NCBI GenBank assembly: GCA_963738345.1
Contig: CAVTWI010000002.1
Coordinates: forward strand, 6,572,001-6,636,000
Length of the DNA stretch: 64,000 nt
Direction of reading: 5' to 3'
Origin: Bog-159 sp963738345
GTDB taxonomy: Bacteria; Acidobacteriota; Terriglobia; Bryobacterales; Bryobacteraceae
Below the pieces are notes generated by a model. That model was given only the letters and a program-made list of their open reading frames with translations, was not told the DNA's origin and made no database searches. Positions 53,794 through 63,339 of this stretch are shown here, piece after piece. Numbering within the stretch: the first letter of the stretch is position 1; each line of letters opens with the position of its first letter. A program made the translations under genes and the position numbers.

Positions 53794-54657
53794 GTGCCAA
53801 GTTCACGCGCCGCCAATTGGCTGCTCTTAATGGCCGCCGCGCTACTGTTTTCAACCGGTGGCGCAGCCATAAAAGCCATATCGATGACTCCCTGGCAGAT
53901 CGCCAGTTTTCGTTCGGCGATCGCGGCGCTGGCGCTTACCGTTTTCGTGCCGGACGGCCGCCGCAACTGGCGATGGGCGTTGCTGCCGGTGGCCGCAGCC
54001 TATGCCGCCACGCTGGTCACGTTCACGCTAGCCACGCGCATGACCACCTCGGCCAACGCCATTTTCCTGCAATCCACCGCGCCGCTGTACCTGCTGCTGA
54101 TCGGTCCACTGTTGCTGAAGGAACCCCTGAGCCGGTCCGATTTATTGTTCCTGGGCGCCGTCGCGGGCGGCATGTTTTTATGCGTGGGCGCCTCGCAAAA
54201 GGCTGTGGCAACGGCACCCGATCCGCATACGGGTAACTTAATTGCCGCTACTTCGGGTCTGACATGGGCGCTCACGGTTTCGGGCTTACGCTGGCTGGGG
54301 CGACGCAAGGGCGCAGGGAACGCGGCCACCGCGACAGTGGTTCTAGGGAATGTGCTCGCCTGCTTAGTGACTTTACCGAAAGTGCTGCCGCCGCCGCATA
54401 CCGACTTACTGAGCATCGGCGTGCTCTTCTATCTGGGCATTTTTCAGATTGGCTTGGCGTACGTGTTCGTAACGCGGGCAATCCGCCATGTGCCCGCCTT
54501 TGAGGCCACCACGGTGCTGCTGCTGGAGCCTGCTTTGAATCCGGTGTGGGTCTGGCTGGTGCAGGGAGAACGCCCCGCGGGCAATTCGATTGCCGGAGGG
54601 GTTCTGATTCTTTCGGCCACGCTCTTGAACGCCTGGTGGCAGAACCGGCGGCGCTAG
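53794..54657 (+). CDS. EamA/DMT superfamily transporter
   Basis: 287 residues from a GTG start. Ten predicted membrane helices in two EamA repeats: WLLLMAAALLFSTGGAAIK at the start, FLQSTAPLYLLLIGPLLLKE ending the first repeat, LIAATSGLTWALTVSGLRWL beginning the second, and ATTVLLLEPALNPVWVWLVQ near the end. A drug/metabolite exporter; substrate not predictable. Starts 73 bp from the divergent Rrf2 gene. Confidence 0.92.
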   Translation: MPSSRAANWLLLMAAALLFSTGGAAIKAISMTPWQIASFRSAIAALALTVFVPDGRRNWRWALLPVAAAYAATLVTFTLATRMTTSANAIFLQSTAPLYLLLIGPLLLKEPLSRSDLLFLGAVAGGMFLCVGASQKAVATAPDPHTGNLIAATSGLTWALTVSGLRWLGRRKGAGNAATATVVLGNVLACLVTLPKVLPPPHTDLLSIGVLFYLGIFQIGLAYVFVTRAIRHVPAFEATTVLLLEPALNPVWVWLVQGERPAGNSIAGGVLILSATLLNAWWQNRRR

Positions 54658-54674
54658 GCGTTATACTCAGACCG

Positions 54675-56165
54675 ATGACAAAACCGGGGATTACGCGGCG
54701 AGGCTTCGTAGGAGCCGTGACCGCGCTGGGCCTTTCCGCCGCCGATGACGGATGGGTGAACCTGTTTAACGGCCACAGCCTGGAAGGATGGCGGCCGAGC
54801 GAAAACCAGCAATCCTGGAAAGTGGTGGATGGGCAACTGTCGGCGGACGGGCCCCGGTCCCATTTGTTTTATAACGGGCCGGTGCGAGGCGCAGACTTCC
54901 GCAACTTCGAACTGGAAGTGGAAGCCATGGCGCGGCCGGGCTGCAACTCCGGCGTGTACTTTCACACGGCGTATCAGGAGCGCGATTTTCCGGCAAAGGG
55001 TTTCGAGATTCAGATCGCCAACACGGCTACGGGCGAGCGCGGATATATTGAGCGCAAGAAAACCGGATCGCTTTACGGACTGCGCAACGTATACAAACAG
55101 TTCATCCGCGACGACCGCTGGTTTAAGATTCAAGCGGCGGTACGCGGAAAGAACGTCCAGATCAGGCTGGATGGCATGTTGGTGGTGGACTACACCGAAC
55201 CCACGCCGCCGGTGATCCCCGACGGTCCCGAGAAGGGGCGCTATCTGGATCACGGCACTTTCGCTCTGCAATGCCATAACGACGGCTCGCTGGCGCGGTT
55301 TCGTAGCGTGCGGGTGCGGCCTCTGCCCGACGATACCGCGACGCCCGGTGGTCCCGCCGCGGCGCCCGACGAGGTCTTCCGGCAGGTCATCACGATGGGA
55401 CGCCACAACATTCCCATGGCCGATTTGCACGTTCACGTGAAAGGCGGATTGACCCTGGAGCAGATGCTCGCCAAATCGCGCCGCGATGGGATTGAGTACG
55501 GCATTGCGGCGAACTGCGGGGTCGGCAATCCGGTGCAAAACGATGGCGATGCCATGCGGTATCTGGATAGCCTTACCGGCCAGCCTTGTTTCGTGGCGAT
55601 GCAGGCGGAAGGGCGCGAATGGGTGCACATGTTCTCGCGCGAGGCGGCCGCGCGTTTCGACTACATCTTTACGGATGCCATGACCTGGACCGACAAGCGT
55701 GGCAAGCGGATGCGGCTTTGGCTGCCGGATGAAGTGGGAACCATCGCGGATCCGCAGGAGTTCATGGACACGCTGGTGGAACGTACGGTAGGCATTCTGG
55801 AACACGAGCCCATCGATATCCATGCCAACCCGACTTTCTTGCCGGATGTTCTGGCCCAGGATTACGAGCGTCTGTGGACCCCGGAACGGCGCATGAAAGT
55901 GATTGAAGCAGCGGTGCGCAACAACGTGGCGATCGAGATCAACAACCGCTATAAACTGCCCAGTCCGTCGTTCATCCGCGCGGCTAAAACAGCCGGGGCC
56001 AAATTTACGTTTGGCTCCAATAACTCCGGCCCCGCCGATTTGCTGCGGTGCGAATACGGCTTGCGCATGACGGAAGAGTGCGGTCTGGGATGGCAGGATT
56101 TCTTCGTACCGCAAATGACGAACAAAGCGATGGACCGCAAAGGCGAGGCGCTAGGAATCGGGTGA
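54675..56165 (+). CDS. Tat-exported fusion of DUF1080 and a PHP-like domain
   Basis: 496 residues with twin-arginine signal GITRRGFVGAVTALGLSAA. Residues ~25-225 are a DUF1080 (3-keto-disaccharide hydrolase, jelly-roll) domain: DDGWVNLFNGHSLEGWRPS, GCNSGVYFHTAYQERDFPAK, GFEIQIANT and GTFALQCHNDGS. Residues ~240-490 look like a PHP-type phosphoesterase/hydrolase barrel: MADLHVHVKGGLTLEQML (HxH metal pair), YGIAANCGV, DYIFTDAMTW, IDIHANPTFLPD, VAIEINNRYKLPSPSF and FTFGSNNSGPADL. Each domain is familiar alone; the fusion is unusual to me. Confidence 0.85.
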   Translation: MTKPGITRRGFVGAVTALGLSAADDGWVNLFNGHSLEGWRPSENQQSWKVVDGQLSADGPRSHLFYNGPVRGADFRNFELEVEAMARPGCNSGVYFHTAYQERDFPAKGFEIQIANTATGERGYIERKKTGSLYGLRNVYKQFIRDDRWFKIQAAVRGKNVQIRLDGMLVVDYTEPTPPVIPDGPEKGRYLDHGTFALQCHNDGSLARFRSVRVRPLPDDTATPGGPAAAPDEVFRQVITMGRHNIPMADLHVHVKGGLTLEQMLAKSRRDGIEYGIAANCGVGNPVQNDGDAMRYLDSLTGQPCFVAMQAEGREWVHMFSREAAARFDYIFTDAMTWTDKRGKRMRLWLPDEVGTIADPQEFMDTLVERTVGILEHEPIDIHANPTFLPDVLAQDYERLWTPERRMKVIEAAVRNNVAIEINNRYKLPSPSFIRAAKTAGAKFTFGSNNSGPADLLRCEYGLRMTEECGLGWQDFFVPQMTNKAMDRKGEALGIG

Positions 56166-56195
56166 CGTGCCCGGGTGCCGCGCGATGAGGCCGCG

Positions 56196-59100
56196 TCAAT
56201 GAAAATTATGCGACTCCGCCGCCGGGCCTGGCGCCAGCGCTTCCACTCGTCCGGCCTTCACCGAAATCACGCCATCCTGATTCTGCAGCACACCGTCGAT
56301 CAGCAAAAATCGTTCGCCCACCACCGCTAATTTGTGGCGATCGTAAATGCCCGGTTCGATGATGGCGTTCATCACTCCGGTTTCGTCTTCCATGCTCAGG
56401 AATACGAAGCCCTTGGCCGTACCGGGCCGCTGCCGCACAATAACGGATCCGGCGATGCGTACTAACCGGCCATGCGGAACCTGTGCCAGGCGGGCCGCGG
56501 GAGTGACTCCCAGAGCCTGCATCTCCGGACGCCGGTAAGCCATGGGATGCTTCCCAATAGTCACGCCCGTACCGCGGAAATCGGAGGCCAGGCGTTCCTC
56601 CACGGTCATGCGCGCCAGCGGCGATTGGCCTTCCACCGCTTCCAGCGTCTCCAATAACGGACCCACCGGCCGCACTGCGCGCTCTGCCATCCACAACGCG
56701 TCGCGCCGGTGGATGTGTTGCAACGGATTCAGCGCGCCGACTTCCGCCAGCATCTTCATTTCGTCCTTACGCAACTCCGGGACGCGCAACGCCAGATCAT
56801 CGATGCTGGTGAACGGACTGTCACGCCGCGCGCGCACCATCGCTTCTGCAGGTGGTTGGCGCATTCCTCTTACATAGCGAAATCCCAAGCGCAGGCATAG
56901 CTGCGCGGCATGCAATTCCAGAGTGCAAAGCCAATCGGATTTGGTTACGTCCACGGGCAATACGCGCAGGCCGTGGCGCTGGGCATCCTTAATCAAGATC
57001 GACGGATGGTAGAAGCCCATGGGCTGATTGTTCAACAATGCCGCGGTGAAGGCGGCCAGATAGTGGCACTTCAAATAGGCGCTGGCATAGGCGATCATGG
57101 CGAAACTGGCGGCGTGCGATTCCGGAAATCCGTACAGCGCGAAAGAAGTAATCGACAGCACGATCTGGTCCTGCACCGCCCCGCTGATGCCGTTGCGTTC
57201 CATGCCCTCGCGCAGTTTGGCCTCGATATCTTTCATGCGTTTTTCCGAACGTTTGAAGCCCATGGCGCGCCGCAATTCTTCCGCCTGCCCGCCCGTGAAG
57301 CCGGCCACGATCATGGCCATGCGCAGCAACTGCTCCTGAAACAGCGGCACGCCCAGCGTCCGCCGCAGCACCGGCTCAAGCAAGGGATGCAGACAATCGG
57401 GATGCTCCCGGCCCTGCCGCCGCCGCAGATAAGGATGCACCATCTTGCCCACGATCGGCCCCGGCCGGATGATGGCCACCTGCACCACCACGTCGTAAAA
57501 TCGCACCGGGTGCAGCCGCGGCAGGCACGACATCTGTGCGCGGCTTTCCACCTGAAACATGCCGATGGTGTCGGCCTTTTGCAGGCGCCGTATATACCGC
57601 TGGATCGTCTGCCGGCAGGTGCGCCAGGTCCACTTCCTCGCCATACGATTCGCGGATGCGCACCAGGCACTCTTCGATGGCGGCCAGCATTCCCAGTCCC
57701 AGCAGGTCCACCTTGATGATGCCCATATCGGCGCAGTCTTCTTTGTCCCACTGCACCACCACGCGGCCCGGCATGGTGGCCGGCTCGAGCGGCACTACCG
57801 AATCCAGTTGCCCCTGGCAGATCACCATGCCGCCGGAATGCTGGCCCAGGTGGCGCGGCAGATCCTGCACGGATTGGTACAGCTCCAGAAATTTGCGCAT
57901 GCGCGGATTCTTCAGGTCCAATCCGGCGTCGCTGAAATGCCGCTCGGGCGTGTCGTTGGGGTCTTTCCATTCCCATGCCCGCACCAGGCTGGATAAGCGA
58001 TCGAGCGTCACCAGTTCGAAGCCCAGCGCTTTGCCCACTTCGCGCGCCGCCGATTTTCCGCGATAGGTGATCACGTTGGCCGTCATGGCCGCGCCCAGTT
58101 TGCCATAGCGCTCGTAGACATACTGGATGGCGCGCTCGCGCTGATCGCCGCTGGGCAGGTCGAGATCGATATCGGGCCACTCGCCGCGCTCTTCGGAAAG
58201 GAAGCGCTCGAACAGCAGCTCCATTCCCACCGGATCCACCGCCGTGATCCCCAGCGCATAGCACACCGCGCTATTGGCCGCCGATCCGCGCCCCTGCGCC
58301 AGGATGCCGTTATCGCGGCAGAAATTCACGATGTCCCATACGATCAGGAAATAGCCGGCCAGCTCCAGCTTCTCGATCAGCGCCAACTCGCGCTCGATCT
58401 GCTGGCGGGCTTTCTCGTGATATGGCCGGTAGCGATTCCGCGCGCCTTCATCCGTGCGCTTGCGCAGGAACGAAGACATGGTCTCGCCCTGCGGCACCGG
58501 ATAACGCGGGAACTCGTAGCCCAGGTCGGCCAGCGTGAATTCCAGCCGCGACGAAATCTCGCCGGTGTTGGCGATGGCCTCCGGCAGATCGGCGAACAGA
58601 CGCGCCATCTCGGCGCCGGATTTCACGTAGCGCTCGGCATTGGGCGTCAGCAGCCGCCCGGCTGTTTTCAGCGTCACTTTTTCACGTACGCAGGTAAGCA
58701 CATCCAGCACTTCGCGCTGGCGGGGCTGGGCGTAGCAGACGCCGTTAGTGGCGACCAGTGAAACTCCCAAGCGCCGCGCTCTTTCCACGATGGCCTGGTT
58801 GCGCGCCTCTTCGTGGCGATCCATATGGCGCTGCAACTCGGCAAATAGATTGTGCTTGCCGAAGATGCCCAGCAGCGTTTCGTCGATATCCGGCGTGAGG
58901 CAGATCAGGCCCTGGGAGAATTCCGCAATCTCTTCAAGCGATGCCGCGCCCTCGCCTTTCTTCCTGGCGCGCAACTTCATGCGCGTGACCAGACGGCACA
59001 GGTTCCGATAGCCCTCTCGATTCTCACACAGCAGCGGATAGCGTTTGCCATTGGTGCAAGTAATCTCGGAGCCGATGTGCGCGCGCGTTCCTGTGGTTTT

Positions 59101-59268
59101 GGCCGCCATGTGGAAACGCGGCGCGCCGTACACGCCATCGCGATCGAGCAACGCCATGGCCGGAATACCCAGATCGGCGCAGGCGGATATCAAATCTTCA
59201 GGCACGGATGCGCCCTGCAAGAAGCTGAAAGCCGAGCGCGCATGCAGTTCGACGTAGGGCTCAATCAT
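56196..59268 (-). pseudogene. dnaE2: Error-prone DNA polymerase DnaE2 (ImuC) with one +1 frameshift
   Basis: Alpha-subunit-type polymerase for mutagenic translesion synthesis. Reading from 59,268: PHP domain (YVELHARSAFSFLQGASVPE), catalytic core GRGSAANSAVCYALGITAVD and WPDIDLDLPSGDQRERAI (the Asp triad), then LLGLGMLAAIEECL. At about 57,591 the frame shifts; removing one base joins LPADDPAVY to RRLQKADTIGMFQ. The rest continues to the C-terminal OB fold (GTAKGFVFLSMEDETGV). Repaired length 1023 residues, normal for DnaE2. Overlaps imuB by 8 bp. Function depends on whether the extra base is real. Confidence 0.93.
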
Positions 59269-60532
59269 AGCTGCCCTCTACAAACCACCGCCCCCATTCA
59301 CAATAGATTCTGAAAATGGCGCCATCGCTGAGCGCCACATCCCATTCGTCGCGCGCCCAGGGATCGTGGGTCCACCAATCTCCGGAAGTACGCCACGGTC
59401 CAGCCGACGCCACCACGTGTCCGCGCACGCCGGGTGCCTGCACGTGCACCGGTTGTCCGGAAGCCATCTGTACGTTCGCCGCACGGGGTGGCCGTATGGC
59501 GCGCAGTGGGAGAGCCGCGGCTACATGGCGCCCCGGCGGTGCGGCGGCGAACGGCTGGGCCAACATCTGGAATGCTCCCGGCCGGTGGGTATCGAGCAGC
59601 ACGGGCGTGCCTACATTGTTTTCCCCTACCAGCGATCGCAGACGGGCCAGCGTTAATTCCAATTTTTCCGGCTCGGGCGAGAGGGGCACAAACAGTCCGG
59701 TCTGCGCGGCGCGCGGTTCCGCCGGCACGGCTTCCAGCCATACTTTTAGGATGGGCGCTGCCGGCGGATGCGCGCCCAAATCCAAATCGAGCAGCTTCAA
59801 AAACGCTTTGGTATCGAGCAACGGCACGGGAAAACGCAGCGTGCGCAAATGCTCGTTCCCGTCTTCCAACTTCAGCCGCAGCCGCAATTCGTTGGTGGCC
59901 AAGCCGTGCGAAACCAAGCGCGCACGCAGGCCGCTCAACAGCCCCGCCAGTACGAACATCAACGGCTCCAGCAATTCCAGCGGATAGTCCAGTTCGGCCT
60001 CTTCTTCAAAATGAAGTGGATCTTCCACGGGGACCAGGGGCCGGTCGCCCGCGCCGCGCGCCAGTTGATGCAGGCGCAGTCCTTCGTCGCCGAGCCGTTC
60101 CGCGATTCCCATCTCCGGCAGCGCGGCCAGATCGTGGAAGCGGCGAATCCCCCAACGCTCCAGGGTCTCTTGCATCTCGGGCGTTGGACTCAGCAGCGCC
60201 AGCGGCAGGCTGCCCAAATATTTGGCTTCATCGCCGTAGGGCACCACGTTCACGCCCGCAAAGCCGCGCGCCGCATGCACCGCCGTATCCAGATTCGCGG
60301 CGATGGCCACGCCGGCTTGCAACCCGCGCTCCACCGCGCGCTGGGCTATGGCGGCCGCGATTTGCTGCGGCAATCCGTGGATGCGCTCCAACCCATCGGC
60401 ATTCAGCGCCACGGTGTCCGCGGCGGTCTGCTCCACTTGCGGCGAGAATTCCTGCGCCAGGCGCAGCAATATTTGGGACAGGTCCGCGGGGCTGTCCGCT
60501 TGCATGTATTTCAGGTGGATGGCCGCAAACAT
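59261..60532 (-). CDS. imuB: ImuB, Y-family polymerase-like protein
   Basis: 423 residues from the ATG at 60532. Catalytically inactive Y-family polymerase relative that links ImuA/DnaE2 to the sliding clamp. Visible: MFAAIHLKYMQADSPADL, NADGLERIHGLPQQIAAAIA, LGSLPLALLSPTPEMQETL, RWGIRRFHDLAALPEMGIA, RLGDEGLRLHQLARGAGDRP and PLVPVEDPLHFEEEAELDY. The C-terminal part (GDWWTHDPWARDEWDVALSD) is the usual ImuB end. The expected metal-binding acids of an active polymerase are absent, as in the family. Sits between imuA and dnaE2 with a 5-bp gap and an 8-bp overlap. Confidence 0.92.
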   Translation of the reverse strand: MFAAIHLKYMQADSPADLSQILLRLAQEFSPQVEQTAADTVALNADGLERIHGLPQQIAAAIAQRAVERGLQAGVAIAANLDTAVHAARGFAGVNVVPYGDEAKYLGSLPLALLSPTPEMQETLERWGIRRFHDLAALPEMGIAERLGDEGLRLHQLARGAGDRPLVPVEDPLHFEEEAELDYPLELLEPLMFVLAGLLSGLRARLVSHGLATNELRLRLKLEDGNEHLRTLRFPVPLLDTKAFLKLLDLDLGAHPPAAPILKVWLEAVPAEPRAAQTGLFVPLSPEPEKLELTLARLRSLVGENNVGTPVLLDTHRPGAFQMLAQPFAAAPPGRHVAAALPLRAIRPPRAANVQMASGQPVHVQAPGVRGHVVASAGPWRTSGDWWTHDPWARDEWDVALSDGAIFRIYCEWGRWFVEGSYD

Positions 60533-60537
60533 AACCC

Positions 60538-61182
60538 CTACCAGCGCGCATCGAAAGTCGCCGTTACCGCCGGCACGGGCTTGCGCCGTTCCACATGGAC
60601 CCGAATGCCGCGCAGCAATCGCGAGCAGCCTGGCGCACCCGGCCATGCCGATTTCTCGCGGCGCATCTCGAGCGTAAGCGAAGCACAGGTTTTGGCCAGC
60701 GGTTGCTGCTCCACCACCAGCAACACGGTGGGGGTGTATTCTACGGCGCGGCGCAGGCGGAACCAGGAGGTCATCGAAATACGCCGCGCGTGGATGGCGG
60801 GGGTATCCGCCAGATCCATCACCACCAGTCCGAATCCGCCGCTCTGCAAGAGCAGGTCCGCGGCTTTCAAGGCGTGTTCGGCATTGCCGCCGCAACGCAC
60901 CCATAAGAGCCGTTCCAGCCGTACCCCTGCTGCAGCAGCCGATGCGGGATCGAAGGCGTCATTGGTATCCACCAGTGCGCACACATTTTCGTCGACGGTG
61001 GCGTGGGCCAAAGCTGCCAGCATCAGGCTGGTGCGGCCGGAAGATACTGAGCCGTAAATCTCGGTCAAACATCCCTGTGGCAGTCCCCCGGCAATGGCGT
61101 CCACTTCCGCGATGCCGGTGAGGCAAACCTCTGGTCTATCGACTTTAAATTGAAAATCCCGCCCCAGTGCCACAGCGCCCAT
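60538..61182 (-). CDS. imuA: ImuA, RecA-like protein
   Basis: 214 residues from the ATG at 61182 (a TTG 57 bp upstream is possible). RecA-like core: CLTGIAEVDAIAGGLPQGCL, the P-loop region EIYGSVSSGRTSLMLAALA (GSVSSGRT in place of a full GxxxxGKT), NVCALVDTNDAFDP and GFGLVVMDLADTPA. It is the regulatory partner of ImuB and DnaE2 in the SOS mutasome. A LexA-like direct repeat sits just before this start. Confidence 0.85.
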   Translation of the reverse strand: MGAVALGRDFQFKVDRPEVCLTGIAEVDAIAGGLPQGCLTEIYGSVSSGRTSLMLAALAHATVDENVCALVDTNDAFDPASAAAAGVRLERLLWVRCGGNAEHALKAADLLLQSGGFGLVVMDLADTPAIHARRISMTSWFRLRRAVEYTPTVLLVVEQQPLAKTCASLTLEMRREKSAWPGAPGCSRLLRGIRVHVERRKPVPAVTATFDARW

Positions 61183-61197
61183 ATTCGCTTTTTGTTC
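61183..61197. promoter_or_regulatory. LexA-like direct repeat upstream of imuA
   Basis: ATTC-N7-GTTC (ATTC at 61183-61186, GTTC at 61194-61197), one mismatch from the GTTC-N7-GTTC direct repeat recognised by LexA in alphaproteobacteria and some other phyla. Placement at the head of the imuA-imuB-dnaE2 operon fits SOS control; the LexA motif of this lineage is not known to me. Confidence 0.45.
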
Positions 61198-61252
61198 GCC
61201 CTTAACCCTAATTGTGCAGAATGGCGGGGCGGGTGTCAAGCGGGGCTAAGAT

Positions 61253-61558
61253 TTATACCGGGGCATGTGCCGGAGTGCGGGCGCTCAAGCGGCGCGCGTG
61301 GATTTTTCCGCTTTTCATCTGGATCTGCGCCAAGTCATAGTTGAGCTGCAATCGAAGCCAGAAAGCCGCGGTACTGCCAATCGTCTTTTCCAGTCGAACG
61401 GCCATTTCAACGGATACACCCGCCTTGCGATTGATGACACGGGATAGGGCCGGGCGTGTTACACCCAGCGCCTTGGCTGCGTCTGTTACGCTGACGCCCA
61501 ACTCGTCGAGGCAATCCCGGATAATATCGCCGGGGTGATTGGGATGCTTCATCGGCAT
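61253..61558 (-). CDS. higA: HigA-type antitoxin (XRE HTH)
   Basis: 101 residues, AGGAG 9 nt before the ATG. Typical HigA: HPNHPGDIIRDCLDELGVSV, the HTH TDAAKALGVTRPALSRVIN, RKAGVSVEMAVRLEKTIG and AAFWLRLQLNYDLAQIQ. It binds and neutralises HigB and represses the operon. Lies 27 bp downstream of the toxin gene, the usual higBA order (toxin first). Intact, unlike its toxin. Confidence 0.93.
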   Translation of the reverse strand: MPMKHPNHPGDIIRDCLDELGVSVTDAAKALGVTRPALSRVINRKAGVSVEMAVRLEKTIGSTAAFWLRLQLNYDLAQIQMKSGKIHARRLSARTPAHAPV

Positions 61559-61585
61559 GCTCTGATACTCCTGTATTCAAAACTT

Positions 61586-61868
61586 CTAGTGGTAGTCCTC
61601 TAGGTCCACGTCATAGGCGGCCTCTTCGTGAAAACGGAACGTCACGCGCCAATTGGATTTGACGGTCACCGAATATGTACCGCGACGGTCGCCGGTCATG
61701 GGCAGCGCCATTTCTTCCGGGTTGCTGGCCGCTTCCAGCGCCGATAGAATTTTCTGCACCCTTTTCCACGAGGTCAGACCGGATACCGCTATGGTCGTTC
61801 TTTTCATAGAGCCGCCGCAAAGCCTTGTGTTTGATAGTCGCGATCAAATCCGTTGGCCTGTTGCTCAT
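61586..61868 (-). pseudogene. higB: HigB-type toxin with one +1 frameshift
   Basis: RelE-superfamily mRNA interferase. From ATG 61868: LIATIKHKALRRLYEKNDHS and GIRSDLVEK in one frame, then, after removing one base in the run of Gs near 61,760-61,765, VQKILSALEAASNPEEMALP and GTYSVTVKSNWRVTFRFHEE, ending DVDLEDYH. Repaired length 93 residues, as in HigB. The segment between MALP and MTGD is ~7 residues shorter than usual (the GxxLHPL loop is missing), a possible second defect. Confidence 0.85.
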
Positions 61869-62061
61869 AGTGTATAGTGAAACGCTACGCGATACAACGA
61901 ATTGTTTGGCATGTCTTTTCGTGGGGATGTCGAAGAAGGGATCGCGGAACGCATCCGCCAGCCATGGCCCCGCCTTACCCCCGGATGCCCTGCTCAAAAG
62001 GGTTGATGTAGGTTTTGCCTTCGCCAAACTCGTGGCCGGGCTCCAAACTCAGCCTCTGTCG

Positions 62062-62280
62062 TCAACTTGTGCTCTTGAAGCACTCCCAGTGGAAACCTCC
62101 ACGGCCATCGTCGAGGTAAAGATAATCCTCTCTGTCGACCCGTGTAACGATGCCCGTGTCTCCGGGCTTTAACATCAACCGATCAAGAGAAGACCACGCC
62201 CAACCAATTGTGTGTTCATTCGGTGCAAAAGTGACTTTGTCTCCAATCTTGAACGGGTTAGAAAGCTGCTTTTCTCTCAT
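62062..62280 (-). CDS. Small protein of unknown function
   Basis: 72 residues with AGGAAGAG just before the ATG. Beta-rich, SH3/KOW-like pattern: FKIGDKVTFAPNEHTIGW, LKPGDTGIVTRVDREDYLYL, then GGFHWECFK. No family assigned. The ~190 bp between it and higB contain fragments such as GEGKTYINPFEQGIRG and GPWLADAFRDPFFDIP in two frames, perhaps a further broken gene that I cannot name. Confidence 0.6.
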   Translation of the reverse strand: MREKQLSNPFKIGDKVTFAPNEHTIGWAWSSLDRLMLKPGDTGIVTRVDREDYLYLDDGRGGFHWECFKSTS

Positions 62281-62549
62281 GGCTCTTCCTGTTCAGGGGG
62301 TCCCCCTTTCGGTAGCCCGACTATACCCGGGCTTGGGTGTTCCGCCCCAGTTCAGTGATCCTTGGGGATAAAGGCCAAGGATTAAGGACTAAATGTTCCA
62401 CTAAACGCCAATAGTTGTCAAGAAAAAATGAAACTCAAACGGCGGGGGCTCTCTCCATCTATGCCGGCAACTATCGGATTGCGTCTGCCAGAGGCCAGCG
62501 CTGCCGGCCCGCAGAGTAGGCTCATCAAGCGCCTATGTTAAATTGAAAC

Positions 62550-63339
62550 TTGTCTCCAACAGCCGGCGAAAAATTTCAAAAGCTCGTTGAAATGATGGCG
62601 CGATTGCGCGCGCCCGGCGGCTGCCCATGGGACCGCGAGCAGACCTTCGACACCATCAAACCGTTTCTACTGGAGGAAACTTACGAGGTGCTCGACGCCA
62701 TCGATGCGCGCGACTGGCCGGAACTTGCCGGCGAGTTGGGCGACCTGCTGCTGCAGTCCGTTTTCTTCTCCCAGATGGCCGCCGAGCAGAACCTGTTTTC
62801 GATCGCGGACGCGCTCGATGCCATCAATGAAAAACTGATCCGGCGGCATCCGCACATCTTCGGCGACCAGACCGCCGAAACCGCCGGCGAAGTGTTGAAC
62901 ATCTGGGGCGAGGTCAAGGCCGAGGAGAAAAAGCAGAAGGGCAAGCAGGATGCCGGGTTGCTGGACTCCGTGCCCCGCGCGCTGCCGGCGCTGGTGGAGG
63001 CGCAGCAGACTCACCTCGCGTGCCGCGCACGTGGGCTTCGATTGGGATAATGCGGAACAGGTGCTCGAGAAGCTGCACGAGGAGCTAGCCGAATTCGATG
63101 CCGCGCGGCGGGGCGCTTCGCCGGCAGAAATGGAAGACGAACTGGGCGATATGCTCTTCGTGCTGGTGAACCTGGCGCGCTTCGTCAAAGTGGATCCGGA
63201 GCAGGCGCTGCGCAAAACCAACGCGAAGTTTCGCCGGCGTTTCGGCTACATCGAGCGCAAGCTGGCGGAACAAGGCAAATCGCCCGAGCAAGCTACGCTG
63301 GCGGAGATGGACGCGCTGTGGGAGGAAGCCAAGCGGTGA
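62550..63339 (+). pseudogene. mazG: MazG nucleotide pyrophosphohydrolase with one +1 frameshift
   Basis: Hydrolyses NTPs to NMP and pyrophosphate, cleaning the nucleotide pool and lowering (p)ppGpp. TTG start; LVEMMARLRAPGGCPWDREQ, FLLEETYEVLDAI (EExxE metal motif), LAGELGDLLLQSVFFSQM, RRHPHIFGD. At ~63,010 one base must be removed to join LPALVEAQQ to LTSRAAHVGFDWDNAEQVLE; the second domain then reads ELAEFDAARRG and MEDELGDMLFVLVNLAR. Repaired length 262 residues, almost exactly that of E. coli MazG. GTGA overlap with the next gene. Confidence 0.93.

Noticed and set aside
54654..56114. Long minus-strand open frame of 486 codons opposite the DUF1080-PHP gene
   Set aside because: Shadow of the real gene; His/Arg-rich translation without motifs.
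56196..59268. Replicative DNA polymerase III alpha subunit
   Set aside because: Length (~1023 residues) and the imuA-imuB neighbours identify the error-prone DnaE2 type rather than DnaE1.
61869..62061. A further small gene between higB and the 72-residue protein
   Set aside because: Plausible coding fragments occur in two frames with a stop between them, but I cannot name a family or settle a start.
62314..62380. Two small hairpins (AGCCCG/CGGGCT and CCTTGG/CCAAGG) as attenuator or terminators upstream of mazG
   Set aside because: Stems of only 6 bp with 8-9 nt loops and no T tract; such repeats are frequent by chance in this GC-rich sequence.
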